A stretch of 64,000 nt of DNA, from the NCBI RefSeq assembly GCF_013364215.1, contig NZ_CP054923.1:4960001-5024000 (forward strand). The letters run 5' to 3'. The notes under the pieces were generated by a model, which did not search any database, was not told the origin of the DNA, and saw only the letters and a list, made by a program, of their open reading frames with translations. The stretch comes from Verrucosispora sp. NA02020 (lineage in GTDB: Bacteria; Actinomycetota; Actinomycetes; Mycobacteriales; Micromonosporaceae). The stretch's first letter is position 1; each line of letters opens with the position of its first letter. Below are positions 7,202 to 15,811 of the stretch, in pieces. Both the position numbers and the translations under genes were made by a program.

Positions 7202-9940
7202 TCAATGCCGCCCGAGGAGGTCACCCACCTCGGTCCGGGACGAGACGCCCAGCTTCCGCAGGATGTTCGAGACGTGCACGGCGGCGGTCTTCGGTGAGAT
7301 GTAGAGACGCCGGGCCAGCTCGGTATTGGTCAGCCCGTCGCTGATCAGTACTGCCACCTCCCGCTCGCGGGGGGTCAGGGCGGTCGGACCTGTGACCGCG
7401 GGTATCGCGTCGACCGGCACCATGCCCAGTTGGGCGCGGACGTGGGCGAGCTGGGCCACCCGCCAACCACGCCACTCGGCCAGCAGGGGTGCGGCGGCCT
7501 CCACCTGCGCGGCGGCCTCCTCGCGCTGGTCGTTGGCGAGCAGACACCGGGCGGCGCCGACGCGTACGGTGCCACGGGTCGCCGGCACCAGAATGTGGGC
7601 GTCGGCGATGGACAGGTAGCCGGCCAGCGCCTCGACGTGCTGGCCGCGTGCCTCCGCGAGCTGAGCGTCGACGAGCGTCCGGTAGGCGTCCCAGACGTTG
7701 GCATCGAGTAGCGCGGCGGCCATCTGGTCGAGCCGGTGCGTCGGCAAGCCGATGTGCAGCGCGGCAGAGATCAGATCGTGGGCCGTCTCGTTGCTGCGCC
7801 ACGGCTGCTCGGACAGGGCCGTGGTGAGTTCCTCCAGGCGCGCTTCGGCGCGCGCGAGGTCGCCGCGACGACAGGCGAGGTGGAACGCGAGGCTGGGAAC
7901 CGTCGCCGGCCAGTTGTCGGGCAGCGCCGCCAGGTCCGTGACGAGCTGCTCGGTGTGGTCCAGCTCGCCGGCCTCCAGATAGAGCCCGGCGAGGAAGACC
8001 CCGTGATAGTCGGCCCAGCGGCCCCGGCGCCGGTAGCTGCGGTCCTGCTCGCGCCCCTCCTCCAGCGCCCCGGTGGCGGCGCGCAGGTCGCCGGCCCGCA
8101 CCGCGAGCCGGGCTCGGCCCTGGAAGTAGGTGGCCACCGCGAGTGACTCGAAGCCGGCTCGCTCGGCGTCGACCCGCATCCGCTCCAGGGTTTCGGCCTG
8201 CTCGGTCGGCGAGGTGGGTGGCTCGCCGTGCACCAGGGCGTCGAGGGCTCGGGCCGCCAACACCCACTCGCCCGCCTCTTCGGCCTCGTCGACGAGAGCG
8301 GACAGGATCTTGCGGCCGTCGGCGGCGCTGTGCGGGCGCTCGACAAGCGTCGCACCCTTCTCGACCAGCGCGGCCAGGCGTACGGCTGGCAGGTCGAACT
8401 GCTCCGCCAGCGCCAGCGCGCGGTCGGACCAGAGCAGCACGGCGTCGCAGTCGCCGCGCAGGTACGCCGACTGCGCGATCGCGGTCATCGCCCGCGCCTG
8501 GTCAGCGCCGGGGGGAAGCTGCGCGATCAGGGTCCCGATGTCGTGCGTCAGCGCGCGCATCTCGTCGGTCTCGCGGGACTCCCACGCGATGCGGACCAGC
8601 AGGTACAGCGACTCGGCAAGGTCGGTCGTGGTGTCGGCGAGGTCACGCCAGCGCCGGCCGTACCGCAGGGCGTCGTCCAGCAGTCCGGCCAACCACGCCG
8701 CTCGGGCGGCCGAGGCGAGCAGGTCGGTGGCCTCGGGCACCTCGTCCAGGCCCATCTCCGCCAGTTGCAGGGCCTGGTAGGCGGAGCCGATGGAGAGGAA
8801 GAACTCAGCGCCGCGACGGGCCGCCGCGATCATGTCGTCGTACCGGCCGGCGCCACGGGCGTGGTGCGCCACCATGGCCGGGTCGGAGGCACCGCCGTTC
8901 AGGAGTACGTCGAGTGCCCTCTCGTGTAGCCGGCGGCGCTGCCGGCCGAGCATCTGGTCGACGATCGCCTCGCGCACCAGTGCGTGCCGGAACGCGAACT
9001 CGTCGTCGCCGGACTCGACCAGGACGCCCCGGGTGACCAGGTCGCGTAACACGGCGATGAGCTGGTCCTCGCCCACACCGGTCACGTCGGCGAGCAGGTC
9101 GAACGGGATGCGGTGGCCGAGCACGGTGGCCGCCTCGACGATGCGGTGGCTGACCGGGTCGAGGTCGTCGACCTGTCGGCGTAACACCTCGGCGAGACTC
9201 CACGGCAGCGGTTGCGCGACCAGCGCCTCCACGTCGTTCCCGGGCAGCGCACGCAGCAACTCCTCCAGGAAGAACGGGTTGCCACCGGTGCGGTGGTGCA
9301 GTGCCGCCACGGCGCGCACCGGCGCCGGAGCGCCGGTGGCCGCCGCCAGCAACGCCGCGGTCTGTGCGGGGGTGAGACGGTCCAGGCGGACGTGGGTGAC
9401 GGTGTGCCGGCGTTCCATCCGGGCCAGCAGGCCCGCCACCGGTTTGCGACGGGTCACCTCGTCCGGCCGGTACGTTCCGATGAGCAGCCGTGGCCCGCGC
9501 TGGTCGGCGATCCGCTCGAACAGCGCCGCGCTCTCCGAGTCGGCCCAGTGCAGGTCCTCGAAGACGATGACCGCAGGGGAGTCGCCGATCAGGTCGGCCA
9601 GGATCGCGAGGCCGGTGTGCAGGCGCTCGACCGGGCTGCGCCGCGGGTCCGCTAGTGCCGCGAGCTGCTCCTCGTCGCTGCCTGGACGGCCGTCGATGGC
9701 GCCAAGGAGCACCTCGTACGGCCGGGACAGCGAGCCGGGTTCCGCCTGGCCGACCAGCACCACGGTCTCTGCCGACACGGTGGTCAGCAGCTCGTGCACC
9801 AGCCGGGTCTTTCCGATGCCCGGCTCGCCTGCGATGAGCGCAACCGCCGGCTCACGCGCCGAAGCGAGCTGCGCCAACCGGCGCAGCTCGCTCTCCCGCC
9901 CGATCATCACTGGGCTGGCACCGCCGCGGATGGTTCGCAC
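7202..9940 (-). CDS. LuxR-family regulator of the LAL type (AAA ATPase plus C-terminal HTH)
   Basis: This is a 912-residue regulator. The N-terminal ATPase has Walker A GEPGIGKTRL near residue 42 and Walker B VIVFEDLHWADSES near residue 125, then about 500 residues of TPR-like helices. The C-terminal LuxR helix-turn-helix is LTPREREVAVLISDG, then TNTELARRLYISPKTAAVHV and ILRKLGV. The size and order are those of LAL (MalT-like) activators, which often control secondary-metabolite clusters. The start is taken as the GTG at 9940, with an ATG at 9907 as alternative. It overlaps the end of the small upstream gene by 34 bases, so the two form an operon. It lies 6.7 kb from the PKS/NRPS locus, with the sugar importer between, so a link to that locus is only a possibility. 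Confidence 0.93.
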   Translation of the reverse strand: MRTIRGGASPVMIGRESELRRLAQLASAREPAVALIAGEPGIGKTRLVHELLTTVSAETVVLVGQAEPGSLSRPYEVLLGAIDGRPGSDEEQLAALADPRRSPVERLHTGLAILADLIGDSPAVIVFEDLHWADSESAALFERIADQRGPRLLIGTYRPDEVTRRKPVAGLLARMERRHTVTHVRLDRLTPAQTAALLAAATGAPAPVRAVAALHHRTGGNPFFLEELLRALPGNDVEALVAQPLPWSLAEVLRRQVDDLDPVSHRIVEAATVLGHRIPFDLLADVTGVGEDQLIAVLRDLVTRGVLVESGDDEFAFRHALVREAIVDQMLGRQRRRLHERALDVLLNGGASDPAMVAHHARGAGRYDDMIAAARRGAEFFLSIGSAYQALQLAEMGLDEVPEATDLLASAARAAWLAGLLDDALRYGRRWRDLADTTTDLAESLYLLVRIAWESRETDEMRALTHDIGTLIAQLPPGADQARAMTAIAQSAYLRGDCDAVLLWSDRALALAEQFDLPAVRLAALVEKGATLVERPHSAADGRKILSALVDEAEEAGEWVLAARALDALVHGEPPTSPTEQAETLERMRVDAERAGFESLAVATYFQGRARLAVRAGDLRAATGALEEGREQDRSYRRRGRWADYHGVFLAGLYLEAGELDHTEQLVTDLAALPDNWPATVPSLAFHLACRRGDLARAEARLEELTTALSEQPWRSNETAHDLISAALHIGLPTHRLDQMAAALLDANVWDAYRTLVDAQLAEARGQHVEALAGYLSIADAHILVPATRGTVRVGAARCLLANDQREEAAAQVEAAAPLLAEWRGWRVAQLAHVRAQLGMVPVDAIPAVTGPTALTPREREVAVLISDGLTNTELARRLYISPKTAAVHVSNILRKLGVSSRTEVGDLLGRH

Positions 9941-10101
9941 GACGTGAGGTTACCGGCGGGCTGGCCACGGACGGCCGGGGTGTCACGGGCCCGGCGGGCC
10001 CGGCGGGCGGTGGTGAGTAGGCGCTCGCTGTCGGCCTCGGCGATCAGTTCGCGGCGACGATCGTTCGCCAGAGCCAGCATCGTGCCCGGGTCCATCAACA
10101 T
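9907..10101 (-). CDS. Small hypothetical protein upstream of the LAL regulator
   Basis: This is a 64-residue protein starting at the ATG at 10101, with AAGGAGA six to seven bases upstream, the best ribosome-binding site in the neighbourhood. The first half is a charged amphipathic helix (LALANDRRRELIAEADSERL) followed by an Arg/Ala-rich stretch. Short proteins beginning like this are common in Micromonosporaceae and have no known function. Its 3' end overlaps the start of the LAL regulator, so it is probably the first gene of that operon. Confidence 0.6.
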   Translation of the reverse strand: MLMDPGTMLALANDRRRELIAEADSERLLTTARRARRARDTPAVRGQPAGNLTSCEPSAAVPAQ

Positions 10102-10114
10102 GGCTTGTCTCCTT

Positions 10115-10146
10115 GTCAACCGCTGATGGATCAATCGTCGGTTGAC
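10115..10146. promoter_or_regulatory. Spaced inverted repeat, candidate operator of the LAL operon
   Basis: GTCAACCG at 10115-10122 and CGGTTGAC at 10139-10146 are perfect 8-bp inverted arms separated by 16 bases, starting 13 bases upstream of the small gene's ATG. The position suits an operator or autoregulatory site. Which protein binds is not known. Confidence 0.45.
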
Positions 10147-10351
10147 ACCGGTGCGGCCACATCGGGCAGCACGTACCTATCTTCACTGCTCACCGGGGTT
10201 TAGCGGAGTGCGCGGGCCACCTAGGCATACCTAGTGCCTGCACGCTTCAGGGCCGTCCACCAGTGGAGGTCACCGGATGCGGGGGCATCGGCGGCTGCCG
10301 CGTGCCTGGTGGTCGGCATCGTTGCTGCGGGCGCCGTGGGCAGACAGAATC

Positions 10352-10379
10352 GTGCCCCCGACGGGTCCGTCGGGGGCAC
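10352..10379. terminator. Strong hairpin terminator of the sugar ABC operon
   Basis: GTGCCCCCGACGG pairs perfectly with CCGTCGGGGGCAC, a 13-bp stem with a two-base loop. It ends 22 bases downstream of the stop codon of the minus-strand ATPase gene. Confidence 0.8.
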
Positions 10380-10401
10380 GAGGTGTGTCAGGCGTACGCG
10401 G

Positions 10402-11610
10402 TCAGGCGTCCAGGGTGCCGGCCGCGCGGCCCTCGTGAAGGGTGAGGTTGCGGCCGTCGGACGGGTCGAACAGGTGGATCTTCTCCAGGTTGAACCAGAC
10501 CCGCCGGTTCTCCCCCTCGGTCACCGTCGACTCGGCCGACAGGCGGGTGACCAGGTTCGATCCGCCACCGGCGAAGTCGGCGGCACCGGTGTCGGCGGCC
10601 AACTCCTCCAGCTCGGCGGCGGTGGCCCGCTCCCCCTCGACGGTCAGATAGACGTACTTGTCCGAACCCATCGACTCGACGATGTCCACCGGCGCCTCGA
10701 ACTCCATGCCCCGGCGGCGGGTCTCGTCGTCGATCAGTTCGGCGTCCTCGAAGTGTTCCGGCCGGATGCCGAGGATCAGGTCCCGAGAGGCGTCGGCGGC
10801 CTCCAGTTCGCGGCGGATCCGGTCGCCGATCGGCACGTCACCCAGGGCGGTACGCAGGGTGCCCTGTTCGATGGTGGCGGGCAGGAAGTTCATCGACGGG
10901 GAGCCGATGAACCCGGCCACGAAGAGGTTGTTCGGGTTCTCGTACAACTCCTGCGGCGGGCCGACCTGCTGGACCGCCCCACCTCGCATGATCACCACGC
11001 GGTCGCCGAGGGTCATCGCCTCGGTCTGGTCGTGGGTGACGTAGACGGTGGTGGTGCCGAGCTTCTTCTGCAGGCGGGACACCACGGTCCGCATCTGCAC
11101 CCGCAGCTTGGCGTCCAGGTTGGACAGGGGTTCGTCCATCAGGAACGCCTTGGGCTGACGGACGATCGCCCGGCCCATCGCGACCCGCTGCCGCTGCCCG
11201 CCGGAGAGGTTGGCCGGACGCCGGTCCAGCAGCGACGTCAGTTCGAGGACCTTGGCCGCCTCGTCGACCTTACGGTTGATCGTCTCCTTGTCCAGCTTGG
11301 CCAGCCGCAACGGGAACGCCATGTTCTCCCGGACGGTCATGTTCGGGTACAGCGCGTAGGACTGGAACACCATCGCGATGTCCCGGTCCCGGGGGGCCTT
11401 GTCGTTGACCCGTTCGCCGCCGATGCGCAGGTCACCGGAGCTGATGTCCTCCAGCCCGGCGATCATGTTGAGGGTGGTGGACTTGCCGCAGCCGGAGGGA
11501 CCGACCAGGATCACGAACTCGCCGTCGGCGATCTCCAGGTCGACGTCCCGTACCGCCGTGGTGCCGTCCGGGAATTTCTTGCTCACCTTGTCGAGCACGA
11601 TGTCAGCCAC
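10402..11610 (-). CDS. Sugar ABC transporter ATP-binding protein (MsmK/UgpC type)
   Basis: This is a 402-residue CUT1-family ATPase. Walker A is GPSGCGKST at about residue 37, then the Q-loop FQSYALYPNM, signature LSGGQRQRVA, Walker B AFLMDEPLSNLDA and H-loop YVTHDQTEA. A C-terminal TOBE/MOP regulatory domain begins around residue 240 (LGIRPEHFEDAEL). Such ATPases energise disaccharide, trehalose or polyol uptake, and one copy can serve several importers. It starts at the GTG at 11610, 10 bases after the permease stop. It is the last gene of the four-gene importer operon and is followed by a strong hairpin. Confidence 0.96.
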   Translation of the reverse strand: MADIVLDKVSKKFPDGTTAVRDVDLEIADGEFVILVGPSGCGKSTTLNMIAGLEDISSGDLRIGGERVNDKAPRDRDIAMVFQSYALYPNMTVRENMAFPLRLAKLDKETINRKVDEAAKVLELTSLLDRRPANLSGGQRQRVAMGRAIVRQPKAFLMDEPLSNLDAKLRVQMRTVVSRLQKKLGTTTVYVTHDQTEAMTLGDRVVIMRGGAVQQVGPPQELYENPNNLFVAGFIGSPSMNFLPATIEQGTLRTALGDVPIGDRIRRELEAADASRDLILGIRPEHFEDAELIDDETRRRGMEFEAPVDIVESMGSDKYVYLTVEGERATAAELEELAADTGAADFAGGGSNLVTRLSAESTVTEGENRRVWFNLEKIHLFDPSDGRNLTLHEGRAAGTLDA

Positions 11611-11620
11611 GAGTAATCAC

Positions 11621-12451
11621 CTATCCCTTGACGGCGCCGGAGGTCAGGCCGGAGACGATGCGGCGTTGGAAGAAGAGGACGAACAGGATGATCGGTACGG
11701 TGATCACCACGGCGGCCGCGCAGATCGCCCCGGTGGGGTCCTCGAACTGCGACTCGCCGGTGAAGAACGACAACGCCACCGGCACCGTGCGCGAGCGTTC
11801 GGTGGAGGTCAGCGAGATGGCGAACAGGAAGTCGTTCCAGCAGAAGATGAAGACCAGGATCGCCGTGGTGAAGACCCCGGGTGCGGCGAGTGGGGCGATG
11901 ACGCGCCGGAACGCCTGGCCCTGGGTGGCGCCGTCCATCTTCGCGGCCTTCTCCAGATCCCAGGGGACCTGCTTGAAGAACGCGGACAGCGTGTAGATCG
12001 CCAGCGGCAGCGCGAAGGTGATGTACGGCAGGATCAACCCCGGCCAGGTGTCGAAGAGCCCCAACTGCCGTTCGATCTCGAACAGCGGCGAGACCAGCGA
12101 CACCTGCGGGAACATCGCGATCAGCAGGGCGACGCCGACGAGCAGGCGCTTGCCGGGGAAGTCCAGCCGGGCGATCGCGTACGCGGCCATGGTGCCGAGC
12201 ACGACGGCGATGCTGGTGGCGATCAGCGCGATGCCGATGGAGTTGATCAACGCGCGGACGAACTGGTCGGTGGCGAAGATGTTGCGGTAGTTCTCCAGCG
12301 TCCACTCGCGCGGGATGAAGTTGCCGTCGGTGAGCGTGGCCGGCGTCTTGAACGACAACGACATGATCCACAGCACCGGGATCAGGGCGAACACGACCAC
12401 GATCGTGTTCATCACGCCCCACTGGAGCTTGGCCTTGGTGGTGTCAGCCAT
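11621..12451 (-). CDS. Sugar ABC transporter permease, MalG-like
   Basis: This is a 276-residue inner-membrane protein with six predicted helices, beginning [20 protein letters not shown]. The EAA loop is present near residue 190 ([19 protein letters not shown], then APLAAPG). It matches the second permease of CUT1 carbohydrate importers. The ATG at 12451 is chosen because GGGGAGAGG lies just upstream and the codon follows the stop of the MalF-like gene with a single base between; the longer frame starting at 12475 would overlap that gene. It pairs with the MalF-like permease to form the channel. Confidence 0.93.
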   Translation of the reverse strand: MADTTKAKLQWGVMNTIVVVFALIPVLWIMSLSFKTPATLTDGNFIPREWTLENYRNIFATDQFVRALINSIGIALIATSIAVVLGTMAAYAIARLDFPGKRLLVGVALLIAMFPQVSLVSPLFEIERQLGLFDTWPGLILPYITFALPLAIYTLSAFFKQVPWDLEKAAKMDGATQGQAFRRVIAPLAAPGVFTTAILVFIFCWNDFLFAISLTSTERSRTVPVALSFFTGESQFEDPTGAICAAAVVITVPIILFVLFFQRRIVSGLTSGAVKG

Positions 12452-12452
12452 C

Positions 12453-13439
12453 TCAGCGCCTCTCCCCGTCGTCACTGCCGGGGGCAGCGGTACCGAACAG
12501 CTTCACGAAGATGAACGCGATGATCGCCACGGCGATGAAGATCAGCACCGACATGGTCGAGCCGATGCCGAGGTTCAGGCCCCGGATCAGGTTGTTGTAG
12601 GCGATCATCGACACCGACGAGGTCTCGTTGGCCCCGTTGGTCAGCACATAGATGTTGTCGAAGACCCGGAACGCGTCGAGGGTGCGGAACAGCAGGGCGA
12701 CCAGGATCGCCGGCTTCATCACCGGCAGCATCACCTTGGTGAACCGCTGCCACGCGGTGGCTCCGTCCGTGGAGGCCGCCTTGAGCAGGTCCTCCGGCAC
12801 CAGCGCCAACCCTGCCATCAGCAGCAGCGCCATGAACGGCGTGGTCTTCCAGATCTCCGCCAGCATGATGATCGCCAGCGAACTGGCCCGTTCGGTCAAC
12901 GGTGCGCCGTCGGAGAAGAGGTTGGCCAGATAACCGGTGCCGGGGGTCCACGCGTACCGCCAGGAGAAGGCGGCGACGACCGTGACGATCCCGTACGGGA
13001 TCAGGGCCGCCGTCCGCACGATGCCCCGGCCGACCAGCGTCCGGTGCATGACCAGCGCGAGCCCCATCCCGAGCACCAGCTCCACGGCGACGGTGACCAC
13101 CGTGATCAGCATCGTCACGCCGAACGCGGTCCACCAGAAGTCGTTGGTCAGCACGGTGACGTAGTTGTCCAGGCCGACGAACTCCCGCTCGTCGGGGAAG
13201 CGCAGGTCGAAGCGCTGCAACGACAGCCACACCGAATAGAGGATCGGATAGCCGGTCACCGCGACCATGACCAGCGCGGCCGGCGCGCACAGCAGCCAGC
13301 CCAGTTTCCGTTCGGCCCGCTTGTTCTCGCTCAGCGGGGCCTTACCGGAACGGCGGGACCGCTGCGCGGGCACCGATCGGGCGGCGTCGGCCGTCTCGTC
13401 GACCGTCCCGGTGCCGCTCGTCGTGGTTCGCTCGGTCAC
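12453..13439 (-). CDS. Sugar ABC transporter permease, MalF-like
   Basis: This is a 328-residue permease with a 40-residue hydrophilic N-terminus rich in Ser, Thr, Arg and Lys. The first transmembrane helix is [20 protein letters not shown], five further helices follow, and the EAA loop is [20 protein letters not shown], then PVMKPAI. It is typical of the first CUT1 permease. The GTG at 13439 overlaps the TGA of the binding-protein gene by four bases (GTGA), so translation is coupled. The substrate is probably an oligosaccharide or disaccharide, judged by family only. Confidence 0.93.
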   Translation of the reverse strand: MTERTTTSGTGTVDETADAARSVPAQRSRRSGKAPLSENKRAERKLGWLLCAPAALVMVAVTGYPILYSVWLSLQRFDLRFPDEREFVGLDNYVTVLTNDFWWTAFGVTMLITVVTVAVELVLGMGLALVMHRTLVGRGIVRTAALIPYGIVTVVAAFSWRYAWTPGTGYLANLFSDGAPLTERASSLAIIMLAEIWKTTPFMALLLMAGLALVPEDLLKAASTDGATAWQRFTKVMLPVMKPAILVALLFRTLDAFRVFDNIYVLTNGANETSSVSMIAYNNLIRGLNLGIGSTMSVLIFIAVAIIAFIFVKLFGTAAPGSDDGERR

Positions 13440-14701
13440 GGCAGAACCCCCCTCGACTCCAGCGCGTCCGCGATGGCGTCGCGCAGCTCGTCCGCGGTCG
13501 CGGGCGGGTCGATCGCCGACGGCGGCGACAGGATCGCCGACATCACCGTCGAGATGCTCTGGTACGCCGGAGTCAGCGGCCGGACCGCCGGGTCCTGCAA
13601 CTGTTCGAGGATGGTCTCCTTCATCGGGTACGCCTCGTCCATCTCCGGGTCGTCGTACACGCTCTCGATGGTCGGCGGCACGCCGTCGTTGATCGCCGAG
13701 AACTTCTGGCTCTCCGCGTTACGCAGGCACTTGGCCGCCTCGAAGGACTCCGCCGGGTGCTTCGAGTGCGAACTGACCGCGAGGTTGATCCCGCCGATGG
13801 TGACCCGGCCCGGCGTGCCCTCGTCGATGCCGGGCACCCGCGCCCAGGCGACCTGCTCGGCCAACTGCGGGTTGGCCTCCTGCATCGCCGGATAGACGAA
13901 CGGCCAGTTGATCTGGAAGGCGCCGTTACCGGCCTGGAAGTCCAGCCGTACCGGGTCCTCCATGGCGTTGCTGAACGACGACGAGGTCACCCCGGAGGTG
14001 GCGAAGTCGCGGAGTTGCTCCAGCGCCCGCACCGCACCCTCGTCCATCGCGGCCTCGGTGCCCTCGGCGTTGAGGATGTTGCCGCCGGCACTGGCGACCA
14101 GGGTGTTGTAGAGCACCACCAGGCCCTCGTACTGGGCACCCATGGTCAGCACCTGGTGCGGCTGGCCCTGCTCCTTGAGTCGCTGCGCCATCTGGATCAT
14201 CTCGTTCCAGGTGGTCGGCGGCTCGGGCACCAGGTCCTTGCGGTACCAGAGCAGCTGGACGTTGGTGTTCTTCGGCGCGCCGTAGAGCTTGTCCTCGTGC
14301 CGCGCGGTCTCCAGCGGCCCCTCCAGGGTGCCGTCCTCGACCTCGGCCCGGTCCTGTCCGGTCCATTCCAGGACCCACTTCGCGCCGGCGAACTCCTGCG
14401 TCCAGGTGACGTCGAGACCGAGCACGTCCATGCCGTCGTCGTTGGCCGCGAGCCGGCGCACCATCTGCACCCGCTGCTCGTCGGCCTCGCGCGGCAGCAC
14501 CCGGTAGTCGATCCGGTACCGGCCACCGGCCTGCGTGTTGCACTGGTCGACCACCTGCTGGAAGTTCTGCTCCGGCGGGTAGTAGAGGTTGATCGTGGGC
14601 ACCCCACCGTCGTCGCCGGAGGCGCACGCGGCCATCGGTGCCAGCAACGTCAGCGCGGCGGTCGCCGCCGCGACACGTGCCCGAGGTCGGCGTCTGCTCA
14701 T
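13436..14701 (-). CDS. Sugar ABC transporter substrate-binding lipoprotein
   Basis: This is a 421-residue extracytoplasmic binding protein. A twin-basic N-terminus (MSRRRPRARV) and hydrophobic stretch lead to the lipobox cysteine in MAACASG at about residue 26. The mature part is an SBP_bac_1 fold: NLYYPPEQNFQQVVDQCN, VLGLDVTWTQEFAGAKW, APKNTNVQLLWYRKDL and QINWPFVYPAM. The start is the ATG at 14701, with GGAG seven bases before it. That ATG overlaps the stop of a 24-codon open frame that itself has a stronger ribosome-binding site. It is the first large gene of the importer operon. Confidence 0.93.
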   Translation of the reverse strand: MSRRRPRARVAAATAALTLLAPMAACASGDDGGVPTINLYYPPEQNFQQVVDQCNTQAGGRYRIDYRVLPREADEQRVQMVRRLAANDDGMDVLGLDVTWTQEFAGAKWVLEWTGQDRAEVEDGTLEGPLETARHEDKLYGAPKNTNVQLLWYRKDLVPEPPTTWNEMIQMAQRLKEQGQPHQVLTMGAQYEGLVVLYNTLVASAGGNILNAEGTEAAMDEGAVRALEQLRDFATSGVTSSSFSNAMEDPVRLDFQAGNGAFQINWPFVYPAMQEANPQLAEQVAWARVPGIDEGTPGRVTIGGINLAVSSHSKHPAESFEAAKCLRNAESQKFSAINDGVPPTIESVYDDPEMDEAYPMKETILEQLQDPAVRPLTPAYQSISTVMSAILSPPSAIDPPATADELRDAIADALESRGVLP

Positions 14702-14772
14702 ACCGGCACTCCGCCGCGCTCCGGGCCGCCGCCCGGCACCACGACGCCGGGCCTGCTGTACGGCTGATCCAT
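14698..14772 (-). CDS. Candidate 24-residue leader ORF upstream of the sugar-binding protein
   Basis: The ATG at 14772 is preceded by GAGGGAGGGGTC, a near-ideal ribosome-binding site at the right spacing. The frame encodes 24 residues rich in Gly, Pro and Val, starting MDQPYSRPG, and ends with a TGA that overlaps the ATG of the binding protein (ATGA). The arrangement suggests translational coupling, with the small frame setting expression of the importer. It does not look like a conserved protein. Confidence 0.5.
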   Translation of the reverse strand: MDQPYSRPGVVVPGGGPERGGVPV

Positions 14773-14930
14773 GACCCCTCCCTCGGTCTCGGCCAACAGC
14801 CGGGGAGAGGTCTCGTGCCCCGGCGCACGACGACACGGCCAGGGCTTCTGACCTGCTGGTTCGCCGCCCTGGCGTCTCGTGCCTGGAACACTGCCCGAGC
14901 CGGGAAGCCGCGAAACCCACCGCGTGACAC

Positions 14931-14942
14931 GACGTAAACGTC
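14931..14942. promoter_or_regulatory. 12-bp palindrome between divergent genes
   Basis: GACGTAAACGTC is a perfect palindrome (GACGT-AA-ACGTC) in the spacer between the sugar importer operon and the divergent thioredoxin-fold gene. It is a candidate operator for a LacI-type or similar repressor; no such regulator gene is in the window. The rest of the spacer from 14773 to 15003 shows nothing else I can support. Confidence 0.35.
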
Positions 14943-15003
14943 ACTTTGCGTGGTCCGGGTCACACCGGAGGCCGGCCCGATTGGTGGGCGTTACTCTCGG
15001 GCG

Positions 15004-15582
15004 GTGGATGCCACCTTCTTCTTTGATCCCGCCTGCCCGTGGACCTGGCGCACGTCGCGCTGGCTGGTCGCCGCCGCCGAAGCCCGTGACCTGCGCATCG
15101 AGTGGCGGGCGTTCAGCCTGAGCATTCTCAGCGGGGGTCAGGCCCCACCGGAGTACGCCGAGGCGATGGCGGCGTCGAGCCGGGCGCTGCGGCTGGTGGA
15201 GGCGCTCCGCGCGGAGGGCCGCCACGAGGACGCCGGCCGGTTCTACACCGAGTTGGGCACCCGTACCCACGACGCCGGCAACCCGCCCAGCGACAAGCTG
15301 GTCGCGGAGGCCGTGACGGCGGCCGGTCTCGACGAGGCAGCCTCCGCGCTCGACGACGACCGCTGGGACGCGGAGGTGCACTCCTCACACGCGCTGGCGT
15401 TCGGCTCGGCCGGGCCGGACATCGGCTCGCCGGTGTTGATGATCCCCGGCGCCGACCGGGGTCTGCACGGCCCGATCCTCACCGAGGTACCCGACCTCGA
15501 CGACACCCTGACCCTCTGGGACAACCTGCTCCCCCTGCTCCGCATGTCCGCCTTCCACGAGGTCAAGCGCGGCCGCCGCTAA
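15004..15582 (+). CDS. DsbA-family thioredoxin-fold protein (Rv2466c-like)
   Basis: This is a 192-residue thioredoxin-fold protein with a helical insertion. The opening TFFFDPACPWTWRTSRWL aligns with the active site of mycobacterial Rv2466c, the mycothiol-dependent nitroreductase, and the later RTHDAGN and DIGSPVLMIPG (cis-Pro loop) also match. Rv2466c has CPWC, while here the second cysteine is Thr (CPWT). A monothiol mechanism with mycothiol, or a loss of redox function, is therefore likely. The start is the GTG at 15004; no strong ribosome-binding site is visible. It stands alone, facing the dispersed repeat. Confidence 0.85.
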   Translation: MDATFFFDPACPWTWRTSRWLVAAAEARDLRIEWRAFSLSILSGGQAPPEYAEAMAASSRALRLVEALRAEGRHEDAGRFYTELGTRTHDAGNPPSDKLVAEAVTAAGLDEAASALDDDRWDAEVHSSHALAFGSAGPDIGSPVLMIPGADRGLHGPILTEVPDLDDTLTLWDNLLPLLRMSAFHEVKRGRR

Positions 15583-15811
15583 CCCCTCCCCCCTCCCCAC
15601 CCACCCCGCCCCGCCCTGCCCTGCCCCGCCCCGCCCCGCCGATCATGGACTTGTGGCACCCGGTACGCCCGGAAAAGCCCTTTTCTCGGCGACCACAACT
15701 CCATGATCGGCGAATCGGGGCCCGGGACGGCGAGCACGGCGGGGTCGGGACGGCGAGGACGGTGCGGCGGGGCGGGGTGCGGGCGGGCGGGGTTGGGGGC
15801 ATGATCGGCGT
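15581..15811. repeat. Intergenic inverted-repeat element flanked by C-rich and G-rich tracts
   Basis: Arms GCCGATCATGGACTTGTGG at 15638-15656 and CCACAACTCCATGATCGGC at 15693-15711 are 19 bp with one mismatch. The loop includes an inner AAAAG...CTTTT pair. The left flank (15585-15640) is almost pure C with short T/A/G interruptions, so the minus strand has many runs of three or more G. The right flank (15760-15800) is G-rich on the plus strand. ATGATCGGCG from the right arm recurs at 15801-15810, just before the next gene. I recall similar GATCATGG-type repeats scattered in Micromonospora genomes, but cannot check that here. Confidence 0.7.

Noticed and set aside
14702..14944. 81-codon N-terminal extension of the sugar-binding protein
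   Set aside because: It would bury the signal peptide and lipobox in the interior. The ATG at 14701 gives a normal lipoprotein start.
15583..15640. C-rich tandem tract considered as a CRISPR or satellite array
   Set aside because: There are no equal repeat units with distinct spacers. It is a low-complexity tract next to an inverted repeat.
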